A DNA stretch of 64,000 nt. Origin: Marinicrinis sediminis (GTDB lineage: Bacteria > Bacillota > Bacilli > Paenibacillales > KCTC-33676). The stretch covers positions 1 through 64,000 of the forward strand of contig NZ_JBHUMM010000002.1 in NCBI RefSeq assembly GCF_042685085.1. The letters run 5' to 3'. Shown in pieces: positions 25,059-33,044 of this stretch. The notes below the pieces were generated by a model. The model saw only the letters and a list, made by a program, of their open reading frames with translations, searched no databases and was not told the origin of the DNA. Each line of letters opens with the position of its first letter. Positions within the stretch are counted from its first letter, which is position 1. A program made the translations under genes and the position numbers.

Positions 25059-26387
25059 TTACATCCATAGAACCGTCATCTCGTCCCCTGCTTCAGGAGG
25101 TTCTTCGGAAGGAGGAACGATCATCAGCGCATTTGCTTGGGCCAGAGCCGCCACCATGCCGGGATGATCCACAGGAAGGGGTTCTACTGTCCAGCCCTCC
25201 TGCTCTTGATGCACGATGGCACGCATATACCGGGTATAGGCATTGCCGCTGCTCAAACTGCACCGAAGCCTGGCCACCGTTTGTGGCAAATGAAGGTCTG
25301 ACAACCCCAACTGATGGCGAAGCAGCGGTCGCACAAACAATTGAAATCCTACATAACAGGAAGCGGGGTTACCCGACAAACCAAATATCCATTTCCCCTC
25401 GCTGTCTCCCTTGCCGCATGCTACGGTGGTCACACTCCCCGGTCTCATCGCTACTTTGTTAAACAGGATGTCGGTATCGAGATACTTCAAGAGCGAAGGC
25501 AAAAAATCATAGTCACCGACAGAAGCACCACCGGACATAAGCAGAATGTCCACCTCGCTCCATGCCTGCTCAACTTCCGTCACGCATCGATCCCACTGAT
25601 CCGGCAATGACGAATAACGATGCGGAAAGATCGCTTGTTCCTGAACCAGACTATCCAGCATCCAGCTGTTGCTGTCCCGAATGCGGCCCGCCTGTAAGGG
25701 CTGGTTCACCTCCAGCAGTTCACTGCCCATCGCCATGATACCCACCACAGGCGGACGATACACGCATACTTGTTGATAGCCAAAAGCAGCCAATGCCGCC
25801 ACCGTTCCGCTGGTAATGACGGTTCCTGGCTCCGCTATGCACGACCCGACAGATGTGAAGGAACCTCTGCCAGCCACATGTTTCCCCGCTTTGTAGGGAG
25901 ATCGGATAACCAGCGTTCTGGCTGTCAGTTCGTGCGGTTTATCTTCTTGCCTGTCGTCCTGCCGAGCAACCTGATCCCCGCTATCCTCCTGCGTGCAGAT
26001 CTCCGCTTCTTCAAACGGGATCACCGCATCCGATCCTTCAGGCAGCATCGCCCCTGTCATAATCCGTACCGCTTCACCTTTTTGCAACGATGCAGGCCAA
26101 CACGCTCCAGCGGGCAAGGTACCGACAATCTGACACGTTACCGGCTGATGATGGGCTGCCAGTTCAGTATCTTGGGAACGTATGGCATATCCATCCATTA
26201 CCGCCCGATCAAAGGGAGGGTCATCGTGCTCGGCTACCAACGGCTCAGCCAAGACATAGCCGTAAGCATCAGACAGAGACACCTGAACCGTATCCGGTCT
26301 TGACCAGCGGGAAACGATTCGCCTGCCTGCCTCTTCCACTGCAATCGGAATCCTCACCTCACGTACAGACAGATTGAGATCCGTCAC
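25059..26387 (-). CDS. moeA: Molybdopterin molybdenumtransferase MoeA (copy 1)
   Basis: The 442-aa product shows the MoeA layout: AEPLVAEHDDPPFDRAVMDG (the substrate-site PPFD-x-MDGYA), RIMTGAMLPEGSDAVIPFEE, the MSGGASVGDYDFLPSLL block and GNPASCYVGFQLFVRPLL. It inserts molybdenum into adenylated molybdopterin. An insertion rich in Asp and Gln (about 128-150) is unusual but lies in a loop. Start overlaps moaC by 4 nt. A second MoeA is encoded at 35662-36957, so the two may serve different enzymes or one may make a variant cofactor. Confidence 0.93.
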   Translation of the reverse strand: MTDLNLSVREVRIPIAVEEAGRRIVSRWSRPDTVQVSLSDAYGYVLAEPLVAEHDDPPFDRAVMDGYAIRSQDTELAAHHQPVTCQIVGTLPAGACWPASLQKGEAVRIMTGAMLPEGSDAVIPFEEAEICTQEDSGDQVARQDDRQEDKPHELTARTLVIRSPYKAGKHVAGRGSFTSVGSCIAEPGTVITSGTVAALAAFGYQQVCVYRPPVVGIMAMGSELLEVNQPLQAGRIRDSNSWMLDSLVQEQAIFPHRYSSLPDQWDRCVTEVEQAWSEVDILLMSGGASVGDYDFLPSLLKYLDTDILFNKVAMRPGSVTTVACGKGDSEGKWIFGLSGNPASCYVGFQLFVRPLLRHQLGLSDLHLPQTVARLRCSLSSGNAYTRYMRAIVHQEQEGWTVEPLPVDHPGMVAALAQANALMIVPPSEEPPEAGDEMTVLWM

Positions 26388-26884
26388 CGTCCTTCACCCT
26401 CTTCCTGATCGGGGGTGCGTGTGATCGTGCCCGAAGACCCTCCCCGCTTCTCCTGCAAGCAGGTAGGTCCGATCGTCATAAAGGGATCGCTTGCTTTGCT
26501 CATATCATAAATGGTGAGAGCAGCGGCACTCACTGCCGTCAATGCTTCCATCTCAACACCGGTTTCTCCTTTCGTCTTGACCGTAGCTTGAATAGAAATG
26601 ACGCCCTCTGACGGAAACTGGAACGTCAAATCCACTCCAGTCAGCAGCAGGGGGTGACACATCGGAATCCAGCTGGACGTTTGTTTGGCTGCCATAATGC
26701 CTGCAACCTGAGCAACCGCCAGCACATCCCCTTTTTCCATCCGATGATCCTGGATCGCCTGCCACGTATGAACGTTCATGGCCACTTGTGAGCTGGCCGT
26801 CGCCTGTCGCATGCTCACGGACTTAGCTGAAACGTCGACCATTCTCCCGCGTCCCTGCTCATTAAAGTGAGTCAGTTTTGCCAT
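26384..26884 (-). CDS. moaC: Cyclic pyranopterin monophosphate synthase MoaC
   Basis: ATG 26884 is taken because GGAGG lies 8 nt upstream, inside the last codons of moaD; a longer frame begins on that site. The 166-aa protein has LTHFNEQGRGRMVDVSAKS, the IPMCHPLLLTGVDL substrate motif and GVEMEALTAVSAAALTIYDM with the conserved Lys/Asp positions. With MoaA it converts GTP into the pterin precursor. The C-terminal tail (RGGSSGTITRTPDQEEGEGR) is slightly longer than usual. Confidence 0.94.
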   Translation of the reverse strand: MAKLTHFNEQGRGRMVDVSAKSVSMRQATASSQVAMNVHTWQAIQDHRMEKGDVLAVAQVAGIMAAKQTSSWIPMCHPLLLTGVDLTFQFPSEGVISIQATVKTKGETGVEMEALTAVSAAALTIYDMSKASDPFMTIGPTCLQEKRGGSSGTITRTPDQEEGEGR

Positions 26885-26888
26885 CCGA

Positions 26889-27128
26889 TCAACCTCCATT
26901 CACGGGAGGCAGGATCGCCAGTACATCACCATGCCCTACCTCATCGTCTTGATCCACAACCCGTTCATTTTTTGCAAACAAACAAGTTCCTATCTCATCC
27001 CTGATTTGCGGAAACCGCATGACTAGCTGCTCCACCACCTGCCCTACCGTCCCCTGCCCCAGCTCCGGGCACCATTCTCTCCGACCCGTTTTCTCGGCAA
27101 TCGCTGCAAACAACAAGACCTTCACCAT
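26889..27128 (-). CDS. moaD: Molybdopterin synthase small subunit MoaD
   Basis: The 79-aa ubiquitin-like protein ends in VNGG, the diglycine that is adenylated by MoeB and thiocarboxylated. Typical stretches are VLLFAAIAEKTG and GDVLAILPPVNGG. It delivers sulfur to the pterin with MoaE. The gene overlaps moaE by 7 nt upstream and is 4 nt from moaC. Confidence 0.92.
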   Translation of the reverse strand: MVKVLLFAAIAEKTGRREWCPELGQGTVGQVVEQLVMRFPQIRDEIGTCLFAKNERVVDQDDEVGHGDVLAILPPVNGG

Positions 27129-27616
27129 CTTCCTTCCCCCGTTTCTGTATGTTCGGGCCGAGCGGTCAAGCCTTCATGCGCACAGCATGACGTGACCCAG
27201 AAGGTGCCATCAGGCGCATATTCCTGTTTCCATATAGGCAGCCTCGACTTAACTTGCTCAATCGCATATTGTGAGGCTTCATAGGCTTCTCGGCGGTGGG
27301 GACAGGAAACGGCAATGAGCACAGCGATCTCTCCAATCTTCAGCATGCCGGTACGATGATGAATGGCTACCTCAGAGCCCGGCCATTTACACTGGATTTC
27401 CTCCCCAATCTCACGCATGATACGCAGAGCCATGGATGGATAGGCTTCATAACGCAGTTGAAGGGTCTCTCGTCCATGTGTAAACTGTCTGACCGTCCCC
27501 AGGAATAACAATGCGGCTCCGGCAGATGCATGCATCACCGTCTTCATTACAGCCTCCACGTTCAACTCTTCTTCCGTCAAACAAAAAAATTCAAGCGTTT
27601 CACATGCCTGTTCCAT
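27122..27616 (-). CDS. moaE: Molybdopterin synthase catalytic subunit MoaE
   Basis: The 164-aa protein contains GAALLFLGTVRQFTHGRETL, LRYEAYPSMALRIM, the HHRTGMLKIGEIAVLIAVS block and SRLPIWKQEYAPDGTFWV, which hold the conserved Arg, His and Lys of the active site. It pairs with MoaD to make molybdopterin from the pterin precursor. First gene of the moaE-moaD-moaC-moeA operon, preceded by a promoter at 27702-27730 overlapped by a GlnR/TnrA-type box. Confidence 0.94.
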   Translation of the reverse strand: MEQACETLEFFCLTEEELNVEAVMKTVMHASAGAALLFLGTVRQFTHGRETLQLRYEAYPSMALRIMREIGEEIQCKWPGSEVAIHHRTGMLKIGEIAVLIAVSCPHRREAYEASQYAIEQVKSRLPIWKQEYAPDGTFWVTSCCAHEGLTARPEHTETGEGRW

Positions 27617-27685
27617 TTCCTCACTCCTTCCTGCACCTAATAGGTTGAATACAATAGATAGAATACAGTAATTCCAATGAAAATG

Positions 27686-27702
27686 TGTTAGTTATATTGA
27701 CA
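27686..27702. promoter_or_regulatory. GlnR/TnrA-type box between moaE and mobB
   Basis: TGTTAGTTATATTGACA is an exact TGTNA-N7-TNACA match. It lies in the 174-bp region shared by the divergent moaE-moaD-moaC-moeA and mobB-moaA units and touches the -10 element of the moaE promoter. Confidence 0.65.
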
Positions 27703-27730
27703 TTATATAGCGACAGGGATTGATATTCAA
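27702..27730 (-). promoter_or_regulatory. Sigma-A type promoter of the moaE operon
   Basis: On the minus strand TTGAAT (complement of 27725-27730) and TATAAT (complement of 27702-27707) are separated by 17 bp. The nitrogen-control box abuts the -10, a place suited to repression. Confidence 0.65.
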
Positions 27731-27749
27731 TAACTATGTAAGGTATACT
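27720..27749 (+). promoter_or_regulatory. Sigma-A type promoter of mobB-moaA
   Basis: TTGATA (27720-27725) and TATACT (27744-27749) are spaced by 18 bp, 42 bp before the mobB start. The GlnR/TnrA-type box lies just upstream, where an activator could act. Confidence 0.55.
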
Positions 27750-27790
27750 ATCATATAAATAACACAAAGAACGTGAAAGGAGGGGTAGGC

Positions 27791-28396
27791 ATGGAATTGC
27801 AATTGGTGGGTTTCTCAAACAGCGGAAAAACAACGCTGATTCAATATTTGACTCGCGAGTTAACCAAGCAGGGGTACCGCATCGGGGTAATCAAGCATCA
27901 TCATCTCCCCGTTCCGCTGGACACCCCCGGCAAGGACTCAACCACGTTTCTGGCAGCAGGAGCAAAAGCAACCGCCTTGCTCTCTCCCCTGGAAATGAAG
28001 GTGCAGGTCGCAAGACCTTATTCCCTCAGAGAAATGATTGCCAATATGTATGGCGTATACGGCGCGCTGGATCTCCTGTTCATAGAGGGCTTCAAAACCG
28101 AATCATTGCCCAAACTGCTGCTCGTGCGAACAAAAGAGGAATACCAGCAATTGAAGACGTGTTTGAACATACAGGGAGTCGCTGTATGGCCTACTTTCAA
28201 ATGCGAAGCTCACCTGCTGGAAGGACGGCCTTTATTTTCTGTTCAGCAGCCGGAAGACCTGTTGATTTGGGTGCAGCAGCGATTGCATCAAGAACAGTCC
28301 AGCAGACTCCCGACATCCACAAAACCGCATGATGCAAGGGACCGCACACCCCCAATCCCGTTGTTCAAGTCCTCCGAAAGCCCTGTCGAGGGCTGA
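27791..28396 (+). CDS. mobB: Molybdopterin-guanine dinucleotide biosynthesis adaptor MobB
   Basis: ATG 27791 follows GGAGGGG. The 201-aa protein is a P-loop GTPase: LVGFSNSGKTTLIQYLTREL (Walker A near residues 6-14), IGVIKHHHLP and LLFIEGFKTESLPKLLLV (Walker B area, typical of MobB). It assists MobA in attaching GMP to molybdopterin. The C-terminal 40 residues are Pro/Ser-rich and probably disordered. moaA follows by 69 nt in the same direction. Confidence 0.9.
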   Translation: MELQLVGFSNSGKTTLIQYLTRELTKQGYRIGVIKHHHLPVPLDTPGKDSTTFLAAGAKATALLSPLEMKVQVARPYSLREMIANMYGVYGALDLLFIEGFKTESLPKLLLVRTKEEYQQLKTCLNIQGVAVWPTFKCEAHLLEGRPLFSVQQPEDLLIWVQQRLHQEQSSRLPTSTKPHDARDRTPPIPLFKSSESPVEG

Positions 28397-28465
28397 ATGC
28401 AAGAGAGGTTACTTCTGAGACCAAGCGGTTCATCTGAAATAAAGTCTGTGAATGGAGGAATGAGA

Positions 28466-29506
28466 ATGACGAGCCTGTACGAACAAGCTCTTAACCTGAA
28501 TCCGTCTTCAAAACTCGTTGATGCCTACGGACGTGCACATGATTATTTGCGTATTTCAGTGACAGATCAGTGCAACCTGAAATGTGTCTACTGCATGCCG
28601 GAGGAAGGCATGACCTTTGAACCCGCTTCTCATTTACTCACCCCGCAGGAACTTACTGTAATCGTTGAGACCGCTGCGAAGCTGGGCATTCGCAAGCTGC
28701 GTCTTACCGGAGGAGAACCGACCGTACGCAAGGATCTGATCGACATCATCGAGCGTCTGTCCCGGATTCCACACATCGAGGATATTGCACTGACGACCAA
28801 CGGCTTGCACCTTGCTCGTAAAGCGCGGGCACTGAAGGAAGCTGGCATCACCCGTCTCAATATCAGCCTCGATTCGCTGGTTCCGGAACGGTATCATGCC
28901 ATCACTCGCGGTGGCCATTTGAAACAGGTGTTCAAAGGCCTGGAGGCTGCCTTTGAAGCTGGCTTTTCTCCGATCAAACTCAACGTGGTCGTGTTGAAAG
29001 GGGTAAATGACGATGAAATCCTGTCCTTTGTATCGTTAACGAAGCAATATGCGATTCAGGTTCGTTTTATTGAGTACATGCCTATCGGCCACGCCGATGA
29101 ACAGTGGCGCTCTCAATATGTATCCATCGATTCCATTCATGCCTTATGTGAACAGAATGGTATGGTTCTCGTGCCAGCTGAACATGTTTACGGGAATGGC
29201 CCCTCTGAAAACTGGAAGCTCGAGGGGGCACCAGGTACAGTCGGTCTCATCCATCCCTTAAGCCGTCATTTTTGCGACAGCTGCAATCGTCTTCGTCTCA
29301 CCGCTGACGGACAGTTAAAGTCCTGTCTCTACTGGGAGGAAGAGATTGCGCTCAAGCCGGTCTTGCATGATGAGCAGGCTCTCATCGATCAATTCCACAA
29401 GGCGATCAATGGCAAGCCGCAAAATCACGAAATGGCCGAAGCACTTCTGAAGCAATCCCTCTCCCGCACCCCCACGGCCAGAAGAATGTCGCAAATTGGC
29501 GGATAG
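28466..29506 (+). CDS. moaA: GTP 3',8-cyclase MoaA
   Basis: ATG 28466 is chosen with GGAGG 7 nt upstream; a longer frame begins right after mobB without a site. The 346-aa radical-SAM enzyme has CNLKCVYC for the first cluster, KLRLTGGEPTVRKDL, NISLDSL, and the second-cluster Cys set FCDSCNRLRLTADGQLKSCL. It ends in GG, required for activity in MoaA. It makes the 3',8-cyclo intermediate that MoaC turns into the pterin. Co-transcribed with mobB. Confidence 0.95.
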   Translation: MTSLYEQALNLNPSSKLVDAYGRAHDYLRISVTDQCNLKCVYCMPEEGMTFEPASHLLTPQELTVIVETAAKLGIRKLRLTGGEPTVRKDLIDIIERLSRIPHIEDIALTTNGLHLARKARALKEAGITRLNISLDSLVPERYHAITRGGHLKQVFKGLEAAFEAGFSPIKLNVVVLKGVNDDEILSFVSLTKQYAIQVRFIEYMPIGHADEQWRSQYVSIDSIHALCEQNGMVLVPAEHVYGNGPSENWKLEGAPGTVGLIHPLSRHFCDSCNRLRLTADGQLKSCLYWEEEIALKPVLHDEQALIDQFHKAINGKPQNHEMAEALLKQSLSRTPTARRMSQIGG

Positions 29507-29510
29507 CGTG

Positions 29511-29767
29511 TTATGGACGCATCGTTCTCAGCAAATCTGCAGCGGTCTCATCAACCTCAGAATGGAGCTCGTCCTCAGTTGGATCATGTTGGATGCGAAG
29601 CAATTCTTCCCTCAACGCTTCTTTTACATCGGGAGGGAGATTGCTGACTATGCCTAGAAGCAAAAAGTATTTCCACTCGCCATCATCTCCCCTTGTTTCA
29701 ATTTTTCAACATGCTCTTCATCATGCTTATCCCGAGGGAGGTATCGAGAAACATCACGTATTTTCAT
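29511..29767 (-). pseudogene. Decayed DUF5071-type gene (internal deletion and frameshift)
   Basis: From ATG 29767 the frame reads MKIRDVSRYLPRDKHDEEHV then EKLKQGEMM and soon stops. In the next frame the text resumes as DDGEWKYFLLLGIVSNLPPD and ends ...DETAADLLRTMRP. The opening LP(K/R)DKHD and the C-terminal WKY...ELP...VDE...A pattern resemble DUF5071 proteins, from memory of that family. Roughly a third of the middle is missing at the frame break, so it is not functional. Confidence 0.65.
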
Positions 29768-29816
29768 GGGACTAACCTCCATCACCGAAGATTGTATTTT
29801 CCTATACTTTGACCCT

Positions 29817-30233
29817 TCATCTTGCCTTTTCATTTACATGCTCACTCTTTTTTACGATCATGAACGTTCTGCCTTCCTCTAGCAGATGACCATCATGCAA
29901 AATCATCCCTTCCATTGACTCCGAATCTACATCCTTCTGCGATTCCTAGGCCACACGCACATAACGCTCCACCTGCTGTTCCTCGATATCATGACTCGCC
30001 ATCATGACTCGCAAAAAATGCCCGAATCTCCTCTTCAACCCGGTACACATTCCTTGCAAATAACAGCCTTAACGCAATACGGTGTGATCGGCTTGCGGAT
30101 CATGCCGCGCCAGTTCCATAGCCGCATGATGAACTCGCCGAATATGATCCTCATTATGCATGACATCTTTCTTGCCATATCATTGCCGAACAAACTTCAG
30201 CAACTCCTCCTCCACAGTCCCCGTCGTTTCCAT
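29817..30233 (-). pseudogene. Decayed HD-domain phosphohydrolase gene
   Basis: Starting at ATG 30233 (AGGAG 7 nt upstream) the frame gives METTGTVEEELLKFVRQ, a stop, then YGKKDVMHNEDHIRRVHHAA with MELARHDPQADHTVLR and another stop. Later frames give FFASHD and finally MEGMILHDGHLLEEGRTFMI before TGA at 29817. HNEDHIRRV and ILHD-x-HLLE-GGRTF are features of small HD-domain hydrolases. Several stops and at least two frame changes show decay; the catalytic HD block in the middle is lost. Confidence 0.7.
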
Positions 30234-30388
30234 CACATCATCACTCCTTCAATGAATCCTTCAATGTCTATCTAGATTATTTTGCCACGCATCATATCCT
30301 GTGTGATTCCAAATTTAAAGCGTTTCACTCGTGAAAGAAATGGTTAATCCATGATTAACTACAGAACAAGCATGAAAGGGTGTCGATG

Positions 30389-31288
30389 ATGAAAAAAGCC
30401 ATCAAACTAAAAAAAATCAATCCACTCACTACCATTTTCCTCACGTTTGTCTTCCTGATCCTGCTCACCGGACTGCTGGCAAGCCAGGCTGGTGCTTTCA
30501 CACCCGTTACCCTGTTTATTAACGGTGATCAGGAGCAATACGCCCCAGCGCCTTACATCGAAGACAATCGCGTAGTCGTTCCACTTCGTGATTTGCTTGA
30601 AGATTTAGGCGCTACCGTCACGTGGAAAGGAGAGACCAGTCAAATCCTCATTCAGGATGAAGAGCACGAAGCCATCCTCACCATGAACAGCAAGAAAGCA
30701 ATCGCCAACGGAAATCCCATCACACTGGATATTCTCCCCTTTATGGTAGACAACCGCGTATTTGTTCCACTTCGCTTTGTCAGTGAATCCCTCGGCGCAG
30801 AGGTATCCTGGAATGCTCAAACCCGTGAAATTCGCGTCAATCATGAGTTAAAAACGTCCACAGATTTTTCAGCAGACTTTCTTCCAATGGCTGCCGAAGG
30901 CACACTGATGGGATGTGATTACAAACTCTCCAATGAAATCAATGCCCAAACCATCCTGACGGATCTGGGAGAACCAGCCGGAGAAGGGGCCATGGAAGGC
31001 TCATACTACCTGCAATACGATAACTGCATGTTCCATTTCGACTATGCGGACTACATAGAAAAGGGACCTGCTGCAGCCCAGTTGCTCGCCATTGATTATT
31101 ATCCGGCTGAACCGATCTCGACCCCTGCCAACGCTAAAAAAGTGCTTGGCCAACCCCAATTTGAGGAAATGAGTGAATTGGACAATCAATGGATCATGCA
31201 CTACTTGGTAGATGATTATCACATCTATTTATACGCAAATTCTGAGACGTCCACCATCACCAAAATGCGTTTGAAATTCAGCCAATAA
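30389..31288 (+). CDS. Secreted copper-amine-oxidase N-terminal (stalk) domain protein
   Basis: ATG 30389 lies 8 nt after AAAGGG. The 299-aa protein has a Lys-rich N-terminus and hydrophobic signal segment (TTIFLTFVFLILLTGLLASQ) cut near AGA-F. Two stalk-type units follow: NRVVVPLRDLLEDLGATVTW and NRVFVPLRFVSESLGAEVSW (about 50-135), as in the many Paenibacillus cell-wall proteins with this domain. The C-terminal 150 residues are unrecognised and may bind a ligand. It is probably displayed at the cell surface; no neighbour hints at its role. Confidence 0.85.
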   Translation: MKKAIKLKKINPLTTIFLTFVFLILLTGLLASQAGAFTPVTLFINGDQEQYAPAPYIEDNRVVVPLRDLLEDLGATVTWKGETSQILIQDEEHEAILTMNSKKAIANGNPITLDILPFMVDNRVFVPLRFVSESLGAEVSWNAQTREIRVNHELKTSTDFSADFLPMAAEGTLMGCDYKLSNEINAQTILTDLGEPAGEGAMEGSYYLQYDNCMFHFDYADYIEKGPAAAQLLAIDYYPAEPISTPANAKKVLGQPQFEEMSELDNQWIMHYLVDDYHIYLYANSETSTITKMRLKFSQ

Positions 31289-31338
31289 TCCGTGAATTCT
31301 CGTAAATGTGCATAAGCGTACACATGAAACCGCATGAA

Positions 31339-31388
31339 CGCAAAGAACCTTCCAAACACTGTCCAGGACAGAAGGAAGGTTCTTTGCG
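31339..31388. terminator. Long hairpin between the stalk-domain gene and tcyP
   Basis: CGCAAAGAACCTTCC (31339-31353) is the exact complement of GGAAGGTTCTTTGCG (31374-31388). It lies between convergent genes and probably ends both transcripts, although no clear T run follows. Confidence 0.6.
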
Positions 31389-31472
31389 TATGACTAGGTC
31401 AACCAGCATCATCTCTGGCTGAACTTTTTTTAAAAGTTGTTTTTTACTGTTTGATCATCACAATGTGGATAG

Positions 31473-32828
31473 TTACGCCGGGTTCATTTCGAGCTGATCT
31501 TCTTCATCCCGATTGAAGGCTTCCCGGTCAAACTCACCCTCTGATTCCGCAACCAGCAACGCACTGACTGTCGTTCCTGTCGCATTGACGGCAGTTCTAC
31601 CCATATCTACTATCGCATCAATCGCCAGCACCAGACCCAGGCCTTCCAGCGGCAAGCCAAGTGCAGTCAGGACAACGGTCGTGGAAATCGAAGCAGGACC
31701 AGGCACACCTGCGACCCCGATGGAGGAAATCATGCTGACCAGTACAATCAGGACGTATTCCGACAGCCCAAGATCAATGTTGTAGACACCAGCGACGAAG
31801 ATCCCTACAATCGCCGGCCAAATGCCGCCGCAGCCGTTCATGTTCATCGTAGCGCCAAGCGGGGCCACGAAGCTGGCAATCTTGTCCGATACCCGGATTC
31901 GTTTCGTAATAACCTCCAGATTGACAGGCAAAGTTGCGTAACTGCTGCGTGTCGTAAAGGCAACGGCAATGGTCGGGTATGCTTTACGGAAAAACTTGAT
32001 CGGATTGACTTTGGCAACAAAAGCAACCAGGCCGCCGAAGGTCAAAATAAAATGCAAGCCGAGCGCCACGTAAGTCGCAACAATCACTTTCATCAGCGGG
32101 GTAAGCGTATCAATCCCGTAGCGCGCCGCCATGGACGCGATCAGCGCGAATACCCCGTATGGAGTCAGACGAATCACGTATTTGGTTACCTGGTTCATCA
32201 CTTCTGCAAACGAAGCAACGAAAGCTTTCACAGGCTCCACCGCTTCCGGCTTTTTCGATCCGACGTGAACAATCGCCACGGCAACAAAGATGGCGAAAAT
32301 CAGCACAGGCACTACTTTACCTGCTGCCATATCCGCAATCGGATTCGAAGGCACCAGATCCAGAATAACTTGCGAGAAGGTTGGTACTTCCCTTGCTGTG
32401 AACCCTTCCGGCACGGATTGGGTAATGCCGGAGCCCGGATTAAATACCAGGGCAACCAGAAGCCCGATGGTCGCCGCGATTCCGGTCGTAATCAGGAAGA
32501 TGGAGATCGTCTTAATCCCAATCTTGCGCAGATGACCGAGATTGGAAATGGACGTAATACTCTTGATGACCAGCACCGCTACAAGCGGCATCACGAGCAT
32601 CTTGATCAGATTCACATAAATGGTTCCGATCGTCTGGACACTCGTAGCATCCTGATCGAATATATTCAGCGAAAAGCCGGCAATCAGTCCTAGTCCCAGC
32701 GCGATCAGGACTCGAGTTCCGAACTTCACTCTCTTTTTCGCCAGCACATATAGCGCGGCAATCATAATCACCGATACGAGCAAGCTAACCCAGTTGGTCT
32801 GGATGGCCTGTATCAAATTGTTTTCCAA
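31473..32828 (-). CDS. tcyP: L-cystine transporter, sodium:dicarboxylate symporter family
   Basis: The 451-aa membrane protein has about eight spans and the glutamate-transporter core: LVMPLVAVLVIKSI, TTRSSYATLPVNLEV (hairpin 1 serine loop), GATMNMNGCGGIWPAIVGIF (the NMNG motif) and GVAGVPGPASISTT. Among this superfamily it resembles B. subtilis TcyP/YhcL, a low-capacity L-cystine symporter. Start is TTG 32828 with AAGGAG 9 nt upstream. It has its own promoter and stands alone. Dicarboxylate or glutamate transport is less likely given the substrate loop. Confidence 0.88.
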   Translation of the reverse strand: MENNLIQAIQTNWVSLLVSVIMIAALYVLAKKRVKFGTRVLIALGLGLIAGFSLNIFDQDATSVQTIGTIYVNLIKMLVMPLVAVLVIKSITSISNLGHLRKIGIKTISIFLITTGIAATIGLLVALVFNPGSGITQSVPEGFTAREVPTFSQVILDLVPSNPIADMAAGKVVPVLIFAIFVAVAIVHVGSKKPEAVEPVKAFVASFAEVMNQVTKYVIRLTPYGVFALIASMAARYGIDTLTPLMKVIVATYVALGLHFILTFGGLVAFVAKVNPIKFFRKAYPTIAVAFTTRSSYATLPVNLEVITKRIRVSDKIASFVAPLGATMNMNGCGGIWPAIVGIFVAGVYNIDLGLSEYVLIVLVSMISSIGVAGVPGPASISTTVVLTALGLPLEGLGLVLAIDAIVDMGRTAVNATGTTVSALLVAESEGEFDREAFNRDEEDQLEMNPA

Positions 32829-32886
32829 TGCAATCAGCTCCTTGTATTCCTACCTTTTTAATCAGATTTTTGTTTGACAGGAACCA

Positions 32887-32915
32887 ATGATACGCCCGGA
32901 AAATTCATTTGTCAA
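32887..32915 (-). promoter_or_regulatory. Sigma-A type promoter of tcyP
   Basis: On the minus strand TTGACA (complement of 32910-32915), a 17-bp spacer and TATCAT (complement of 32887-32892) lie about 60 bp before the TTG start. Confidence 0.7.
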
Positions 32916-32945
32916 TAGGTAAGCGAGCAGGACCGATTCAGACCG

Positions 32946-32983
32946 CAAAAAAAGCCCGGGAAACCTCCTTCGTTTCCCCGGCT
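32946..32983 (-). terminator. Intrinsic terminator after narK
   Basis: AGCCCGGGAAAC (32953-32964) pairs with GTTTCCCCGGCT (32972-32983) apart from one mismatch, and the minus strand continues with seven T (complement of 32946-32952). Confidence 0.85.
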
Positions 32984-32993
32984 CTTTGGCTCC

Positions 32994-33027
32994 TTAGCTC
33001 TTTAGCTCTTTAGCTCTTTAGCTCTTT
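32994..33027. repeat. 8-bp tandem repeat in the narK 3' untranslated region
   Basis: TTTAGCTC is repeated about four times without interruption between the narK stop and its terminator, followed toward the terminator by a similar decayed unit (CTCTTTGGCTC). On the transcript it reads GAGCTAAA. Confidence 0.85.
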
Positions 33028-33044
33028 CCTTGTGATTACAATGC

